64,000 bases of DNA from JBAXTZ01 sp041666525 (lineage in GTDB: Bacteria > Bacillota > Negativicutes > JBAXTZ01), in the NCBI GenBank assembly GCA_041666525.1, contig JBAYGT010000001.1, positions 372,001 through 436,000 of the forward strand, in the 5' to 3' direction. The notes beneath the pieces are model-generated. The model was not told where the DNA came from. It was given only the letters and a program-made list of their open reading frames with translations, and searched no databases. The position numbers and the translations under genes are program-made. Positions 27,116 to 36,190 of the stretch are shown piece after piece (position 1 is the first letter of the stretch; every line of letters begins with the position of its first letter).

Positions 27116-29800
27116 TTACCAACCGTAGTAGGGGTCGTTCATCTCGACGTACGCATCCAAACTCGCATAATCCTCATCCATAATGGTTTTATATGCCACC
27201 AATGCCGAATATGGTTGCACGATTACGACGTTTTTCGCCTGCGCCAGAAGCTCCGTTCCGGCGCGTTTTTCGTCAACAACGATGTTCCATGGACCATTTT
27301 TACGGATTCGCTGCACTTTGTCAGTACCATTGTATACTACCAGTATCGTCTGCCAGGCATCACCAACATCGCTGCCTTTTAGTGTATAAACTACGACGTT
27401 ATCCGGCGCATTTTTGGCGAATTGCAAATTGGCGTCTACCTGAGTTTTTTTGTCCATACGAAATGCCGGATGATTTTTCCGCAGCGCAATTAACCCTTTA
27501 TAATAATTAAACAGATCACTGTTTGTGGTTTTTAACGACCAGTTAATTGGATTAATATTTGGTTCGTTGTTGTTGTAGCTGTTCTCGTTTCCCTGCTTGG
27601 TGCGACCAAAATCATCCGCCTCGGCAAAGAATGGTACCCCTTGAGCAGTTAATATTACCGCCGCTGCCAATTTGTCCATTTGTTTTATCCGGGCTTCATT
27701 ATCCTTTGGATTGGTTAGCTTGAGTTTGTCCCAAATGCAAGCATTGTCATGCGCCGAAACATAATTTATCGTCTCATTCGGTGTTGCAACCGGTATGCTG
27801 CCGTCAAGATTTCGTCCGGTACTTTGGCCTTTAATTTGCAGTTTCAGCCGTTCCATCCCCAAATACGGCGGCAATCCTTGTACGAAACTACCTTCGGTTT
27901 GTTTAAAAACATCACCTTTAAGATTATCACGGATACCATCATTAAACGCCGCCACCCCTGTGCCGAAAACATTTGTCTGAGTCATGCGCTCACTTGCCGG
28001 AATTCCGGTCGGAATATCCCAACCTTCACCATAAATTATTGCGTTGGGGTTGATTTTTCTGACTTCTTTATAAACTTCCAGCATCGTTTGTTTGTCATGC
28101 AAGCCCATCAAATCAAACCGCAATCCGTCAATATGATATTCGCTCACCCAATATTTACAGGAGTCAACGATAAATTTGCGGACCATCGGTTTTTCACTTG
28201 CAACATCATTACCACAACCGCTGCCGCTAATATAACCACCGCTATTGTCCACACGGTAATAGTAGTATGGAACAATTTTATCAAAAACCGAAAACTGTCC
28301 GTCACCAGTTTGAAATGTATGATTATAAACTACGTCACAGATTACACCGATATTGTTTTGATGAAAGCGGGTAACCATGGTTTTGAATTCAAGCTGGCGA
28401 TTGTCACCATGCGGATCGATGGCGTAAGAACCCTCGATGTTGTTATAAAGCGCCGGGTCATAACCCCAATCATACCAATCATATTGATTATATTTTTGAA
28501 GCTCATTGCCAACACCATAATCAAACACCGGCAACAAATGTACATGGCTGACACCCAGCTCCTTGATATGATCCAGTCCGGTATAGACATTGTTCGGTCC
28601 AAGCGTTCCGGCCTCGGTTAAGCCAAGAAACTTGCCGCGCGCAGCATCACTCACTCCGGAAGTGGTGCTGATGCTCATATCACGAGTATGTATTTCATAA
28701 ATTATCGCATCAGTATTTCGTTTTAGCGGAACGTAACGGTCAATACTCCAACCGTTAACACTTGCGCTATTTTTCTGTGCGTCGTAGACTAGGCAACGGG
28801 TCGTGTTCGGCGCGGTTGCGCGTGCGTACGGATCAACTACGACGTTTATTATATCGTTATCAACCGTAATATCCGGATTTCTAAAATGAATTGCGAACAT
28901 ATAGTATTGTCCGTTAATATCTCCCTTTACAACCGCCGTCCACTGGCCATTTTTACCCGGCATCATCGGTAGCGTTTGATACTCCTGAGTATCGGCGGTT
29001 GCATACAACCGCAAATCAACTGCGCAAGCAGTTGGTGCCCAGAGTGCAAATTGTGATTTATCACTGGCATAATTGCAACCTAGTTCACCGTTATAATAAT
29101 ATTTCTTGTCATCCAGAACTTTGCGGGGAAATAGTTGCACAGCATTATAGCCGTCGTGTTCAACAAAAAACAATTTATTAACTTCCAAGTTCCGTTCAGC
29201 CGTCAATTCGACCGTCGTTGCCAAGCCTGCGCTATTTGTTTCAAGTGCCGTAACTTTTCTTACCTCAACCGGACCATAGTGGGCAGTGCCGCGTTGCCGC
29301 AGCCAAAATCCATTATTCCCTTTAGTTAACAATAGCGGTTTATCGAGTTTTAGCGTGATTTTATTGGCATCATCCTGCCAAGCGTGCATTGCTGCGATTA
29401 TTTTCGGTACGCTGGAATAAACTTGTTTATCGCCTTGTATCAACCAAACTTCATTACTGCCTTTCGGCAAGTCAACATAACGATCCTCGTTGATGTCTTT
29501 CATCACCCAGTTGTCTTTTTTTAATAAAAATCCGGCGCGTGCTACCGGACTGTTAAAACTCACTTTAATAATTGCGCCATAATCATCTGTACCGATCATT
29601 TCAAAACTTGCACCAGGCAAATCTTTGGGCGACTTACTCCAACACCAAACACCCCAGCCCTTGTAATCACCGTCAAACCGGTAGTAATGAATAATAAAAC
29701 TTGACGATTTCGGTGTTTCAGCAAAAGCCGATCCCAATCCTAACCCCAATACGCTGAAAATTAATATCCCAAGCAAAATCGCAATTTTTTCCAGATCCAT
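27116..29800 (-). CDS. secreted type I pullulanase (GH13_14)
   Basis: Exported debranching enzyme, 894 residues. The signal peptide runs to about residue 27 (hydrophobic core then GSAFA, cleavage before ETPK). An N-terminal CBM41-like domain begins IIHYYRFDGDYKGWG, followed by linker domains and a CBM48-like domain near 235-330. The catalytic barrel has the type I pullulanase signature YDWGYDP (443-449), DVVYNHT (489-495), GLRFDLMG with nucleophile Asp563, YGEGWD with acid/base Glu592 and a later SAHDN. It hydrolyses alpha-1,6 links of pullulan or amylopectin outside the membrane and so feeds maltodextrins to the cytosolic GH13-GH77 enzyme. AGGAG lies 11 nt before the ATG. Confidence 0.93.
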   Translation of the reverse strand: MDLEKIAILLGILIFSVLGLGLGSAFAETPKSSSFIIHYYRFDGDYKGWGVWCWSKSPKDLPGASFEMIGTDDYGAIIKVSFNSPVARAGFLLKKDNWVMKDINEDRYVDLPKGSNEVWLIQGDKQVYSSVPKIIAAMHAWQDDANKITLKLDKPLLLTKGNNGFWLRQRGTAHYGPVEVRKVTALETNSAGLATTVELTAERNLEVNKLFFVEHDGYNAVQLFPRKVLDDKKYYYNGELGCNYASDKSQFALWAPTACAVDLRLYATADTQEYQTLPMMPGKNGQWTAVVKGDINGQYYMFAIHFRNPDITVDNDIINVVVDPYARATAPNTTRCLVYDAQKNSASVNGWSIDRYVPLKRNTDAIIYEIHTRDMSISTTSGVSDAARGKFLGLTEAGTLGPNNVYTGLDHIKELGVSHVHLLPVFDYGVGNELQKYNQYDWYDWGYDPALYNNIEGSYAIDPHGDNRQLEFKTMVTRFHQNNIGVICDVVYNHTFQTGDGQFSVFDKIVPYYYYRVDNSGGYISGSGCGNDVASEKPMVRKFIVDSCKYWVSEYHIDGLRFDLMGLHDKQTMLEVYKEVRKINPNAIIYGEGWDIPTGIPASERMTQTNVFGTGVAAFNDGIRDNLKGDVFKQTEGSFVQGLPPYLGMERLKLQIKGQSTGRNLDGSIPVATPNETINYVSAHDNACIWDKLKLTNPKDNEARIKQMDKLAAAVILTAQGVPFFAEADDFGRTKQGNENSYNNNEPNINPINWSLKTTNSDLFNYYKGLIALRKNHPAFRMDKKTQVDANLQFAKNAPDNVVVYTLKGSDVGDAWQTILVVYNGTDKVQRIRKNGPWNIVVDEKRAGTELLAQAKNVVIVQPYSALVAYKTIMDEDYASLDAYVEMNDPYYGW

Positions 29801-29860
29801 ATTTATCTTTTCTCCTGTAAACGCAAAGTTATATCAGATTAATCAACAAAACCTATTTAA

Positions 29861-29903
29861 TAAAAAAACTGAATCTACGATTAACGCGGATTCAGCTTTT
29901 TTA
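29861..29903 (-). terminator. Rho-independent terminator of hppA
   Basis: Stem CTGAATC (29869-29875) with GATTCAG (29889-29895), and on the minus strand a run of seven T after the stem. It separates hppA from the pullulanase gene. Confidence 0.82.
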
Positions 29904-29915
29904 TTGGATTCAAAT

Positions 29916-31931
29916 TTAGCTCATAAGCAACGGCGCGATAATCAACGATATCGTTCCGGCAACCTTGATGAGCGGATTCATTGCCGGTCCGGAAGTATCT
30001 TTGAACGGATCACCAACTGTGTCGCCAACTACTGCGGCCGCGTGCGCCTTGGTTCCTTTTCCGCCATAGTTACCCGACTCGATATACTTCTTGGCATTGT
30101 CCCATGCACCACCGGCATTTGCCATGAACAGTGCCAGCAACACACCCGAAACGGTAATTCCGGCCAAGAACCCGGCTAACGCTTTAGCGCCAAGAATAAA
30201 TCCAACTGCAATCGGTGTAGCAACCGCAAACAATCCCGGCTTAATCATCTCATTCAGCGCCGCTTTGGTGCTGATATCAATGCAACTTTTATAATCCGGT
30301 TTTGCCGTACCTTCCATAAGCCCGGGAATTTCCCGGAACTGACGACGAACTTCATTAATCATCTTGAACGCTGCCCGACCAACAGCTTCCATCGTTTGCG
30401 CACAAACCATGAATGGCAAAGATGCGCCGATAAACAAGCCAATCAATACCATCGTATCCGTCAAGTTGATTGGCATTTTACCATCAACAATCAACCCCGC
30501 CAAGGCATGATTTTTGCAAACTTCTTCATTAAATGCGCTAAACAACGCCAGCGCCGTCAACGCTGCCGAACCAATAGCGAACCCTTTTGCAATCGCTGCG
30601 GTAGTATTTCCGACCGAGTCCAATTTATCAGTTTTTTTACGAACTTCCGGACCAAGTCCGGCCATTTCAGCAATCCCGCCGGCGTTATCAGCAACCGGCC
30701 CGAAAGCATCTACCGCCACTACCATTCCGGCAGTTGACAGCATACCCATAGCAGCGATTGCTATTCCGTAAACGCCGCCGGTAAAATAGTAAGCCGCGCC
30801 AGTAGCCCCGGCAAACACCAGCATGGGTAACGTGGTGCTTTTCAAACCGGTCGCAATACCGGAAATAATATTTGTCGCTTCGCCCGTTAAAGAAGCTTCA
30901 GCGATTTTTTGGGTAGGCGAATAATCATGCGAAGTATAATATTCAGTCAATTTTCCGATAACAACATTAACAACCAAACCACATACTGCCGCACCAAAAA
31001 TCCCTAATCCCGTTGCTTCGCCGAAAAACGCATTTGCCAAAAAATATGCCGCAACAGCAATCAGAATGTTGGTCGCCCACAAACCACGATTAAGCGCCGC
31101 TTGCGGATTACCATTCTCACCGGTACGCACCAATGAAGTTGCAATAATTGACGCAAATATACCGGCCGCGCCTAGCAACAGCGGAAACAACACTCCGTTT
31201 ATTCCAAATAAAGTATTACCAAGCAACATCGCCGCAATCGCGGTCGCACCATAAGATTCAAACAAGTCAGCGCCCATACCGGCGGTGTCGCCGACATTAT
31301 CACCGACGTTATCCGCAATAACTGCCGGATTGCGCGGATCATCCTCAGGAATACCGGCTTCGATTTTTCCTACCAAATCAGCGCCCACGTCGGCAGCTTT
31401 GGTAAATATTCCGCCACCAACCCGTGCAAAAAATGCAATCGCAGATGCACCAAAGGCGAAACTGTTGATTGTTGCCGGATTACCATAAATCAAATACAAT
31501 GTCGAAACGCCGAGCAAACTCAACCCGGCCACCGACATCCCCATAACCGTACCGGCACGAAATGCGACACTGAGCGCGCTATTCAAACTGGTACGCGCCG
31601 CCTCAGTAGCACGGGCGTTGGCTCTGGTAGTCGCGGTCATACCGAAATAACCGGCTATAGCCGAACAGACCGCACCGACCAAAAATGAAATCGCCATCGC
31701 CGATCCCATAAGATAATAGAGCAAAGCAAAAATAACTACCGTAAATGGTAGCAGACTGCGATATTGACGATTTAAAAAGGCCATCGCGCCTTCATAAATA
31801 TCCTGGGAAATTTCCTTCATCCGGTCATTGCCCTGTGATTCGCGCATCACGGACACCATCATAATTGCGGCGAATATCAAAGAAATCAATCCCGCCACTG
31901 GCGCTACGTAAAGCAACATTTGCTGAGACAT
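29916..31931 (-). CDS. hppA: K+-dependent membrane pyrophosphatase (H+ or Na+ pumping)
   Basis: Integral membrane pump of 671 residues and about 16 spans that couples pyrophosphate hydrolysis to cation export. The substrate motif DNVGDNVGDTAGMGADLFES, EDDPRNPAVIA upstream of it, DAFGPVADNAGGIAEM and the C-terminal GDTVGDPFKDTSGPA, LIK are all present. GNTTAAIAKGFAIGSA has Ala at the position that is Lys in K+-independent pumps, so K+ dependence is expected. Whether it moves H+ or Na+ cannot be told safely by eye. AAGGAGG stands 5 nt before ATG. A sigma-H-like promoter lies upstream and a terminator downstream, so it is a single-gene unit. Confidence 0.95.
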   Translation of the reverse strand: MSQQMLLYVAPVAGLISLIFAAIMMVSVMRESQGNDRMKEISQDIYEGAMAFLNRQYRSLLPFTVVIFALLYYLMGSAMAISFLVGAVCSAIAGYFGMTATTRANARATEAARTSLNSALSVAFRAGTVMGMSVAGLSLLGVSTLYLIYGNPATINSFAFGASAIAFFARVGGGIFTKAADVGADLVGKIEAGIPEDDPRNPAVIADNVGDNVGDTAGMGADLFESYGATAIAAMLLGNTLFGINGVLFPLLLGAAGIFASIIATSLVRTGENGNPQAALNRGLWATNILIAVAAYFLANAFFGEATGLGIFGAAVCGLVVNVVIGKLTEYYTSHDYSPTQKIAEASLTGEATNIISGIATGLKSTTLPMLVFAGATGAAYYFTGGVYGIAIAAMGMLSTAGMVVAVDAFGPVADNAGGIAEMAGLGPEVRKKTDKLDSVGNTTAAIAKGFAIGSAALTALALFSAFNEEVCKNHALAGLIVDGKMPINLTDTMVLIGLFIGASLPFMVCAQTMEAVGRAAFKMINEVRRQFREIPGLMEGTAKPDYKSCIDISTKAALNEMIKPGLFAVATPIAVGFILGAKALAGFLAGITVSGVLLALFMANAGGAWDNAKKYIESGNYGGKGTKAHAAAVVGDTVGDPFKDTSGPAMNPLIKVAGTISLIIAPLLMS

Positions 31932-31999
31932 ACAAACCTCCTTGTGAAAGCTGAATTTTTCGCATATCCAAATTAACCATTTGTTTCCTGATTGTAACT

Positions 32000-32026
32000 A
32001 TTCGCCGTGCGAGGGGAAATTCCTGC
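32000..32026 (-). promoter_or_regulatory. sigma-H-like promoter of hppA
   Basis: Minus strand: GCAGGAATT, 11 bp, GGCGAAT, matching RnAGGAWWW-N11-RnnGAAT; the start would be near 31993, about 60 nt before the ATG. Same geometry as the promoters at 23669 and 24467. Confidence 0.65.
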
Positions 32027-32030
32027 AAGA

Positions 32031-32062
32031 AAATAAAAAAAGCGCGGATATTTCCACGCTTT
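32031..32062 (-). terminator. Rho-independent terminator of secG
   Basis: On the minus strand AAAGCGTGG pairs with CCGCGCTTT around a 6-nt loop, followed by TTTTATTTT. It lies 9 bp after the secG stop and just before the hppA promoter. Confidence 0.85.
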
Positions 32063-32070
32063 GATTTACC

Positions 32071-32304
32071 TTAGTGATTTATAGAACGTTCCAACAAAAT
32101 TACTGCAATTGCAAATAACACGGCAATAAGTTTGGTCGCTTTAGCCAAAATATCATCAATACCTTTACGTTTACCACCAAATAGTACTTCAGCACCACCA
32201 GCGATTGATCCTGATAACCCTGACGATTTACTCGATTGCAACACCACGGACGCAATCACGAGAACTGCTAAAATAAAAACAACTATCTCTAAAAAGATTA
32301 TCAC
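32071..32304 (-). CDS. secG: preprotein translocase subunit SecG
   Basis: A 77-residue inner-membrane protein with two hydrophobic segments (residues about 2-23 and 57-73) around a conserved loop LQSSKSSGLSGSIAGGAEVLFGGKR, the hallmark of SecG, which assists SecYE in protein export. The start is GTG 32304 with GGAGG 6 nt upstream. It has its own promoter and terminator. In many Firmicutes secG precedes rnr and smpB, but here it does not; hppA follows in a separate unit. Confidence 0.93.
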   Translation of the reverse strand: MIIFLEIVVFILAVLVIASVVLQSSKSSGLSGSIAGGAEVLFGGKRKGIDDILAKATKLIAVLFAIAVILLERSINH

Positions 32305-32385
32305 AATCTTCCTCCAATATCTTTAGTCTAAACCATTAACTAACTTAAGGCCAAATGGCACCCTGACTAGATTAGTGTAGCTGGA

Positions 32386-32414
32386 ATTATAGCACACTAG
32401 TTTTTTTTTGGCAA
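32386..32414 (-). promoter_or_regulatory. sigma-A promoter of secG
   Basis: Minus strand TTGCCA, 17 bp, TATAAT, with the start near 32379 and a leader of about 75 nt. The -35 box lies just after the stop of the upstream GH18-like gene. Confidence 0.75.
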
Positions 32415-32421
32415 ACAAAAT

Positions 32422-33396
32422 TCAGTTCGTCATCGCGTTCCACAACCAATTTGCTACTCGAAATGTCGGCGCTCCCGACTTATTCACGCCGTCTACCGTA
32501 CAATAATCATCGTCCAGTCGCCAGGCAAACATTCCTGCCATATTCAACTCCAATGCAGTTGCACACTTGGATTGAACTGAATCTATATTATCTTGATAAC
32601 CGGCGGCAAAATCATCAAAAGTTACGTCACTTATCACGCCACCAATCATTTTTTCATAAGGAAATCCGGCTTCACGATATTGATGACTGTAGTAATCCAG
32701 GCTATATTTGGGCGCCGTTCCATAACTCATAATATTTATTTGATCGACCAGAAAACGAGTTTTAGCCACTAGCTGCGGCAACTGTGATCCCGGCCATACC
32801 GAGTAAGTAAGTTTATATTTTTTACCACGCGGCGTCATGTCAACTTTATCAAACTTGTTGCGCAGCGCTTCTAGCAAGGCAATTACTTCAAAACTATAAT
32901 CATTAATATTCATTTTGTTCTGCCAGCCCAGGTCAAAGCCATCCAAATCATAAGTCTGTAGCAATCGGTATACAGTGTGTGCAAAATTTTCCGGATCGCT
33001 GGCCGCCATAAGATAATTTTTATTTGGGGCGCCTTCGCCCCGCTCCGACATTAAAAAAATCTCAGCCTTTGGGTTATTGACGCGACATTGAGCAACAATG
33101 TTATTCAATCGGCCTTTCCATTGAGCTTCGTCAGTATTAACCTTGCCTTCAATAAGTTGACCTCTTTCATTGACGGCGGCAAACGCAATGTAGATACGAT
33201 TGAATTTCTCCCAAGGAATTTTTTTCGGGTCTTCCATTACGCTAACGTATGTATCACTATCAATCAAAAACGCCTGAGCAACAATTTTCTTGGTTCGCTC
33301 TCCATGCGTCATACCCCACAACGTCTTGGCGCCGGTGCTGTTTTGTGGCAATAAAAATGCTACCAGCAATGCCAAAACAAGAATTTTCTTAAGCAT
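32422..33396 (-). CDS. secreted GH18-fold protein with degenerate catalytic motif
   Basis: A 324-residue exported protein with signal peptide MLKKILVLALLVAFLLPQ and cleavage near residue 23. The barrel resembles GH18 (chitinase/YdhD-like): FNRIYIAFAAVNERGQL, YDLDGFDLGWQNK, YKLTYSVWPG, INIMSYG, IGGVISDVTFDDF and a terminal AGMFAWRLDDD. However the DxxDxDxE motif reads DGFDLGWQ (152-159), replacing the last Asp by Gly and the catalytic Glu by Gln, and the usual MxYD reads MSYG. It is therefore likely a binding protein rather than a hydrolase. It is the last gene of the branched-sugar operon, 23 bp after manC, suggesting an envelope polysaccharide role. Confidence 0.8.
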   Translation of the reverse strand: MLKKILVLALLVAFLLPQNSTGAKTLWGMTHGERTKKIVAQAFLIDSDTYVSVMEDPKKIPWEKFNRIYIAFAAVNERGQLIEGKVNTDEAQWKGRLNNIVAQCRVNNPKAEIFLMSERGEGAPNKNYLMAASDPENFAHTVYRLLQTYDLDGFDLGWQNKMNINDYSFEVIALLEALRNKFDKVDMTPRGKKYKLTYSVWPGSQLPQLVAKTRFLVDQINIMSYGTAPKYSLDYYSHQYREAGFPYEKMIGGVISDVTFDDFAAGYQDNIDSVQSKCATALELNMAGMFAWRLDDDYCTVDGVNKSGAPTFRVANWLWNAMTN

Positions 33397-33419
33397 CTGC
33401 CCTCCATAAACAAGCTGGT

Positions 33420-34424
33420 CTATAACAAACCTTTCACCAACTGACTTTTTCCGCGTTTAATTACCAAAACCGAATCAGCTGTTTCAACAACAATTACGTC
33501 CGATAATCCGGCAACCGCCACAATCCGGCTATTAGCCCGCACCATGACTCCGGAGCAATCTAAACATTTAATGTCGCCGCGCAACACGTTGTCTTTATCA
33601 TCTTTACCGCTGATATCATATACTGAATCCCAATGTCCAACATCGTTCCAGCCTACAGAAAACGGCACTACCGCCGCTTTATCAGTCCGTTCAGCAACTG
33701 CATAATCAATAGAAATTTTTGGGATGTCTGCAAAATTTCGCATTGCCGAATCAAAACCATCAATAAAATATGCAGCAACATCGCCAGCATGTTTTGAAAG
33801 TTCAATAAAAAAGCTATTAATCGTAAACAAGAACATTCCGGCATTCCAATAGTAATTTCCGGCCTCAACATATTCCGCCGCCACTGCACGTGTTGGTTTT
33901 TCTTTAAAACAACTTACCGAGTAACCAATGTTTAATTCTTCTCCCGCCTCAATATAACCGTAACCAGTCTCCGGATAATCCGGCACCACGCCAAAAGTCA
34001 CGAACCAGCCTGATTGTGCTAATGATTCCGCAAGCCGCAAATAGTGATAAAATTCCCGGCGATTGCTGATAATATGGTCAGACGGTGCCACAAAAATCGT
34101 CTCACCATCTTCAACTGCTAATTTCTCTTTAATATATGCTGCTCCGAGCGCAATCGCCGGCGCTGTATTACGCGCACACGGTTCACAGACGATATGAGCA
34201 GCCTCACAACCAATATTCGCCAATTCTGCTACTACCTGTGCACGATAAGCCTCGCCGGTCAAAATTACCATATCCTCAGCGCGCATTATTGGCAACAACC
34301 GTAATACAGTTTCGGCCAACAAAGTATTATCCGAATGAATTTTTAAAAATTGCTTAGGCTGCTTAAGTGTTGACTCCGGCCACAACCGTGTTCCGCAGCC
34401 GCCGCAAAGAATAATTGCTTTCAT
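33420..34424 (-). CDS. manC: mannose-1-phosphate guanylyltransferase (single-domain ManC type)
   Basis: Makes GDP-mannose from mannose 1-phosphate and GTP. The 334-residue protein shows GGCGTRLWPESTLKQPKQFL at the N-terminus, CEPCARNTAPAIALG, FVAPSDHII, ETGYGYIEAG, FKEKP and YYWNAGMFLF, typical of ManC. The C-terminal phosphomannose isomerase domain of two-domain ManC/AlgA is absent, as in the short form. It lies 12 bp after rfbF and 23 bp before the GH18-like gene. It shows that a mannose-derived sugar is built besides the CDP-linked one, or supplies a GDP-mannose donor for the GtrB-like GT2 nearby. Confidence 0.92.
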   Translation of the reverse strand: MKAIILCGGCGTRLWPESTLKQPKQFLKIHSDNTLLAETVLRLLPIMRAEDMVILTGEAYRAQVVAELANIGCEAAHIVCEPCARNTAPAIALGAAYIKEKLAVEDGETIFVAPSDHIISNRREFYHYLRLAESLAQSGWFVTFGVVPDYPETGYGYIEAGEELNIGYSVSCFKEKPTRAVAAEYVEAGNYYWNAGMFLFTINSFFIELSKHAGDVAAYFIDGFDSAMRNFADIPKISIDYAVAERTDKAAVVPFSVGWNDVGHWDSVYDISGKDDKDNVLRGDIKCLDCSGVMVRANSRIVAVAGLSDVIVVETADSVLVIKRGKSQLVKGLL

Positions 34425-34436
34425 CTTCGTCTCCCG

Positions 34437-35210
34437 TTACCACACCTTCCAAGGAGCCTGCTTCTTTTCCCAAAGTGAATCCAATTCGATTTTATCACGC
34501 AACGTATCCATCGGCATCCAAAATCCTTTATGCTTATACGACATCAACTGACCAGAATGAGCCAATGACTCTAACGGTTGGCGCTCAAAAATTGTCGAAT
34601 CTCCATCAATATAATCAAAAACCTCCGGTTGCAAAACAAAGAATCCGGCATTAATCCAATTGCCATCGCCCTGTGGTTTTTCCATAAATCCAGATACACA
34701 GTTGTTCGCATCCATAGTGATCGCACCAAACCTTCCTTGAGGCTGGGTAGATGTCACGGTGGCCAATTTTCTATGACTTTGATGATACTTAACCAAAGCC
34801 GAAATATCAATGTTACTGACACCGTCACCGTAAGTAAGCATAAACGGCTCGTTGCCTATATATTCTTGAATTCGCTTTATTCGACCACCAGTCATTGTGT
34901 TCAGACCGGTATCCACCAAAGTAACTTGCCACGGTTCAGCAGTATGGGCGTGTGTAACCATCCTATTATTATCCCGAAAATCAAAAGTAACGTCTGATTC
35001 ATGGAGAAAATAATTGGCAAAATATTCTTTAACAACATACGACTTGTAGCCCAAACAAATTACAAAGTCATTAAAACCGTAATGGGCGTAAGTTTTCATG
35101 ATGTGCCAAAGAATCGGTTTTCCGCCAATACCGATCATTGGTTTAGGTTTGAGATGACTTTCTTCACTTATTCGGGTTCCAAAACCACCGGCTAATAATA
35201 CTACTTTCAT
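34437..35210 (-). CDS. rfbF: glucose-1-phosphate cytidylyltransferase
   Basis: Forms CDP-glucose from glucose 1-phosphate and CTP, the entry to CDP-3,6-dideoxyhexoses (also called ddhA, ascA). The 257-residue protein has LAGGFGTRISEESHLKPKPM, the IGGKPILWHIMKTYAHYG segment, LVDTGLNTMTGGRIKR, MLTYGDGVSNIDI, GRFGAITMD, FMEKPQGDGNWINAGFFVL and GFWMPMDTLRDK, all diagnostic of RfbF. Length equals the family norm. In most species rfbF stands next to rfbG and rfbH; here seven kilobases of other sugar enzymes separate them inside the same operon. Confidence 0.95.
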   Translation of the reverse strand: MKVVLLAGGFGTRISEESHLKPKPMIGIGGKPILWHIMKTYAHYGFNDFVICLGYKSYVVKEYFANYFLHESDVTFDFRDNNRMVTHAHTAEPWQVTLVDTGLNTMTGGRIKRIQEYIGNEPFMLTYGDGVSNIDISALVKYHQSHRKLATVTSTQPQGRFGAITMDANNCVSGFMEKPQGDGNWINAGFFVLQPEVFDYIDGDSTIFERQPLESLAHSGQLMSYKHKGFWMPMDTLRDKIELDSLWEKKQAPWKVW

Positions 35211-35238
35211 CCTCTCGTCCTCCTCTAATTACTCCGAA

Positions 35239-36183
35239 TTAAAAATTTATCCGCTCCTTCTCTACCACTAATGGACGCTTAAGAATTTGTGTATAAATAT
35301 TTCCAATGTACTCTCCCAATATACCAATAAAGAACAATTGTACAGATCCAAAAAAGTAAATCCCGATAAGCTCCGGCGCCATACCAAAATCAAATTTGTT
35401 CCATAAAATTATTTTTGCAATCAGATAAGCCAACGAAATAAGCAATGCAAAGACCGACATTATGAATCCGCCGATAGTAGCTATGCGCAAGGGTATTCTA
35501 CTATGTGTGGTTATGCCCAATAGTGCCAAATCATATAGCGTGTAGAAATTGTTTTTCGTCACCCCGCGCTTGCGCTCCGGTTGATCGTAGGCAATCTTGC
35601 ATATAGGAAAGCCAATATCAGCAACAATTCCACGAAAATAAGGATTATGATCGTCTAGTTTATTAAGCTCGTCAATAATAATGCGATCATACAAACCAAA
35701 GCCAGTGTAGTTTGGTATCAAGTCGATATTTCCCAGTTTACCAACCAACCAATAGTAGCTGGTGCGACACAATCCCATCATAAAAGAATCCTTAGTCTTG
35801 GCTTTTACGCCAACAACAACTTTATAACCTTCTTCCCATTTATCAAGAAACTGAGGTATGAGTTCCGGTGGATCCTGCAAATCAGCAACTATCGAAAACA
35901 CGCAGTCGCCTGATGCCTGAAGCAATCCATGATACGGCGAGCGGGTATGTCCAAAATTACGCGAATTGACGATAACTTTAACATTCTTATCCATTTTGCA
36001 AATATCGCGCAAGATGTCCACGGTACGATCAATCGAATCATTATCGCAAAAAATATGTTCATAGCGATACTGCGGCTGCTGCTCAAATACCGCCTTTACC
36101 CGCGCATAAACCTCTTGAACATTGGCTTCTTCGTTGTAACAAGGTGTAACTACACTAATAAACTTCGTCGACTTCACAAACAA
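35239..36183 (-). CDS. GtrB/DPM1-like polyprenyl-phosphate glycosyltransferase
   Basis: GT2 enzyme of 314 residues. The catalytic half has SVVTPCYNEEANVQEVY, DNDSIDRTVDIL, SRNFGHTRSPYHGLL and VADLQDPPELIP; the C-terminal part has two membrane spans (about 230-255 and 270-295), then GEYIGNIYTQILKRP. This is the layout of undecaprenyl-phosphate glucosyl- or mannosyltransferases (GtrB, ArnC, YfdH). It would load a sugar on the lipid carrier at the inner face of the membrane. A GtrA protein in the same operon and a large GT-C protein upstream complete a Gtr-like set. Donor nucleotide sugar unknown. Confidence 0.88.
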   Translation of the reverse strand: MFVKSTKFISVVTPCYNEEANVQEVYARVKAVFEQQPQYRYEHIFCDNDSIDRTVDILRDICKMDKNVKVIVNSRNFGHTRSPYHGLLQASGDCVFSIVADLQDPPELIPQFLDKWEEGYKVVVGVKAKTKDSFMMGLCRTSYYWLVGKLGNIDLIPNYTGFGLYDRIIIDELNKLDDHNPYFRGIVADIGFPICKIAYDQPERKRGVTKNNFYTLYDLALLGITTHSRIPLRIATIGGFIMSVFALLISLAYLIAKIILWNKFDFGMAPELIGIYFFGSVQLFFIGILGEYIGNIYTQILKRPLVVEKERINF

Positions 36184-36190
36184 CCTACCA

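Noticed and set aside
27749..28621. Plus-strand open frame of 290 codons.
   Set aside because: It is a shadow of the pullulanase catalytic domain with no plausible start signal.
29810..29850. Possible cre site (TGTAAACG) before the pullulanase gene.
   Set aside because: Only the first half fits the catabolite-response consensus; the second half does not.
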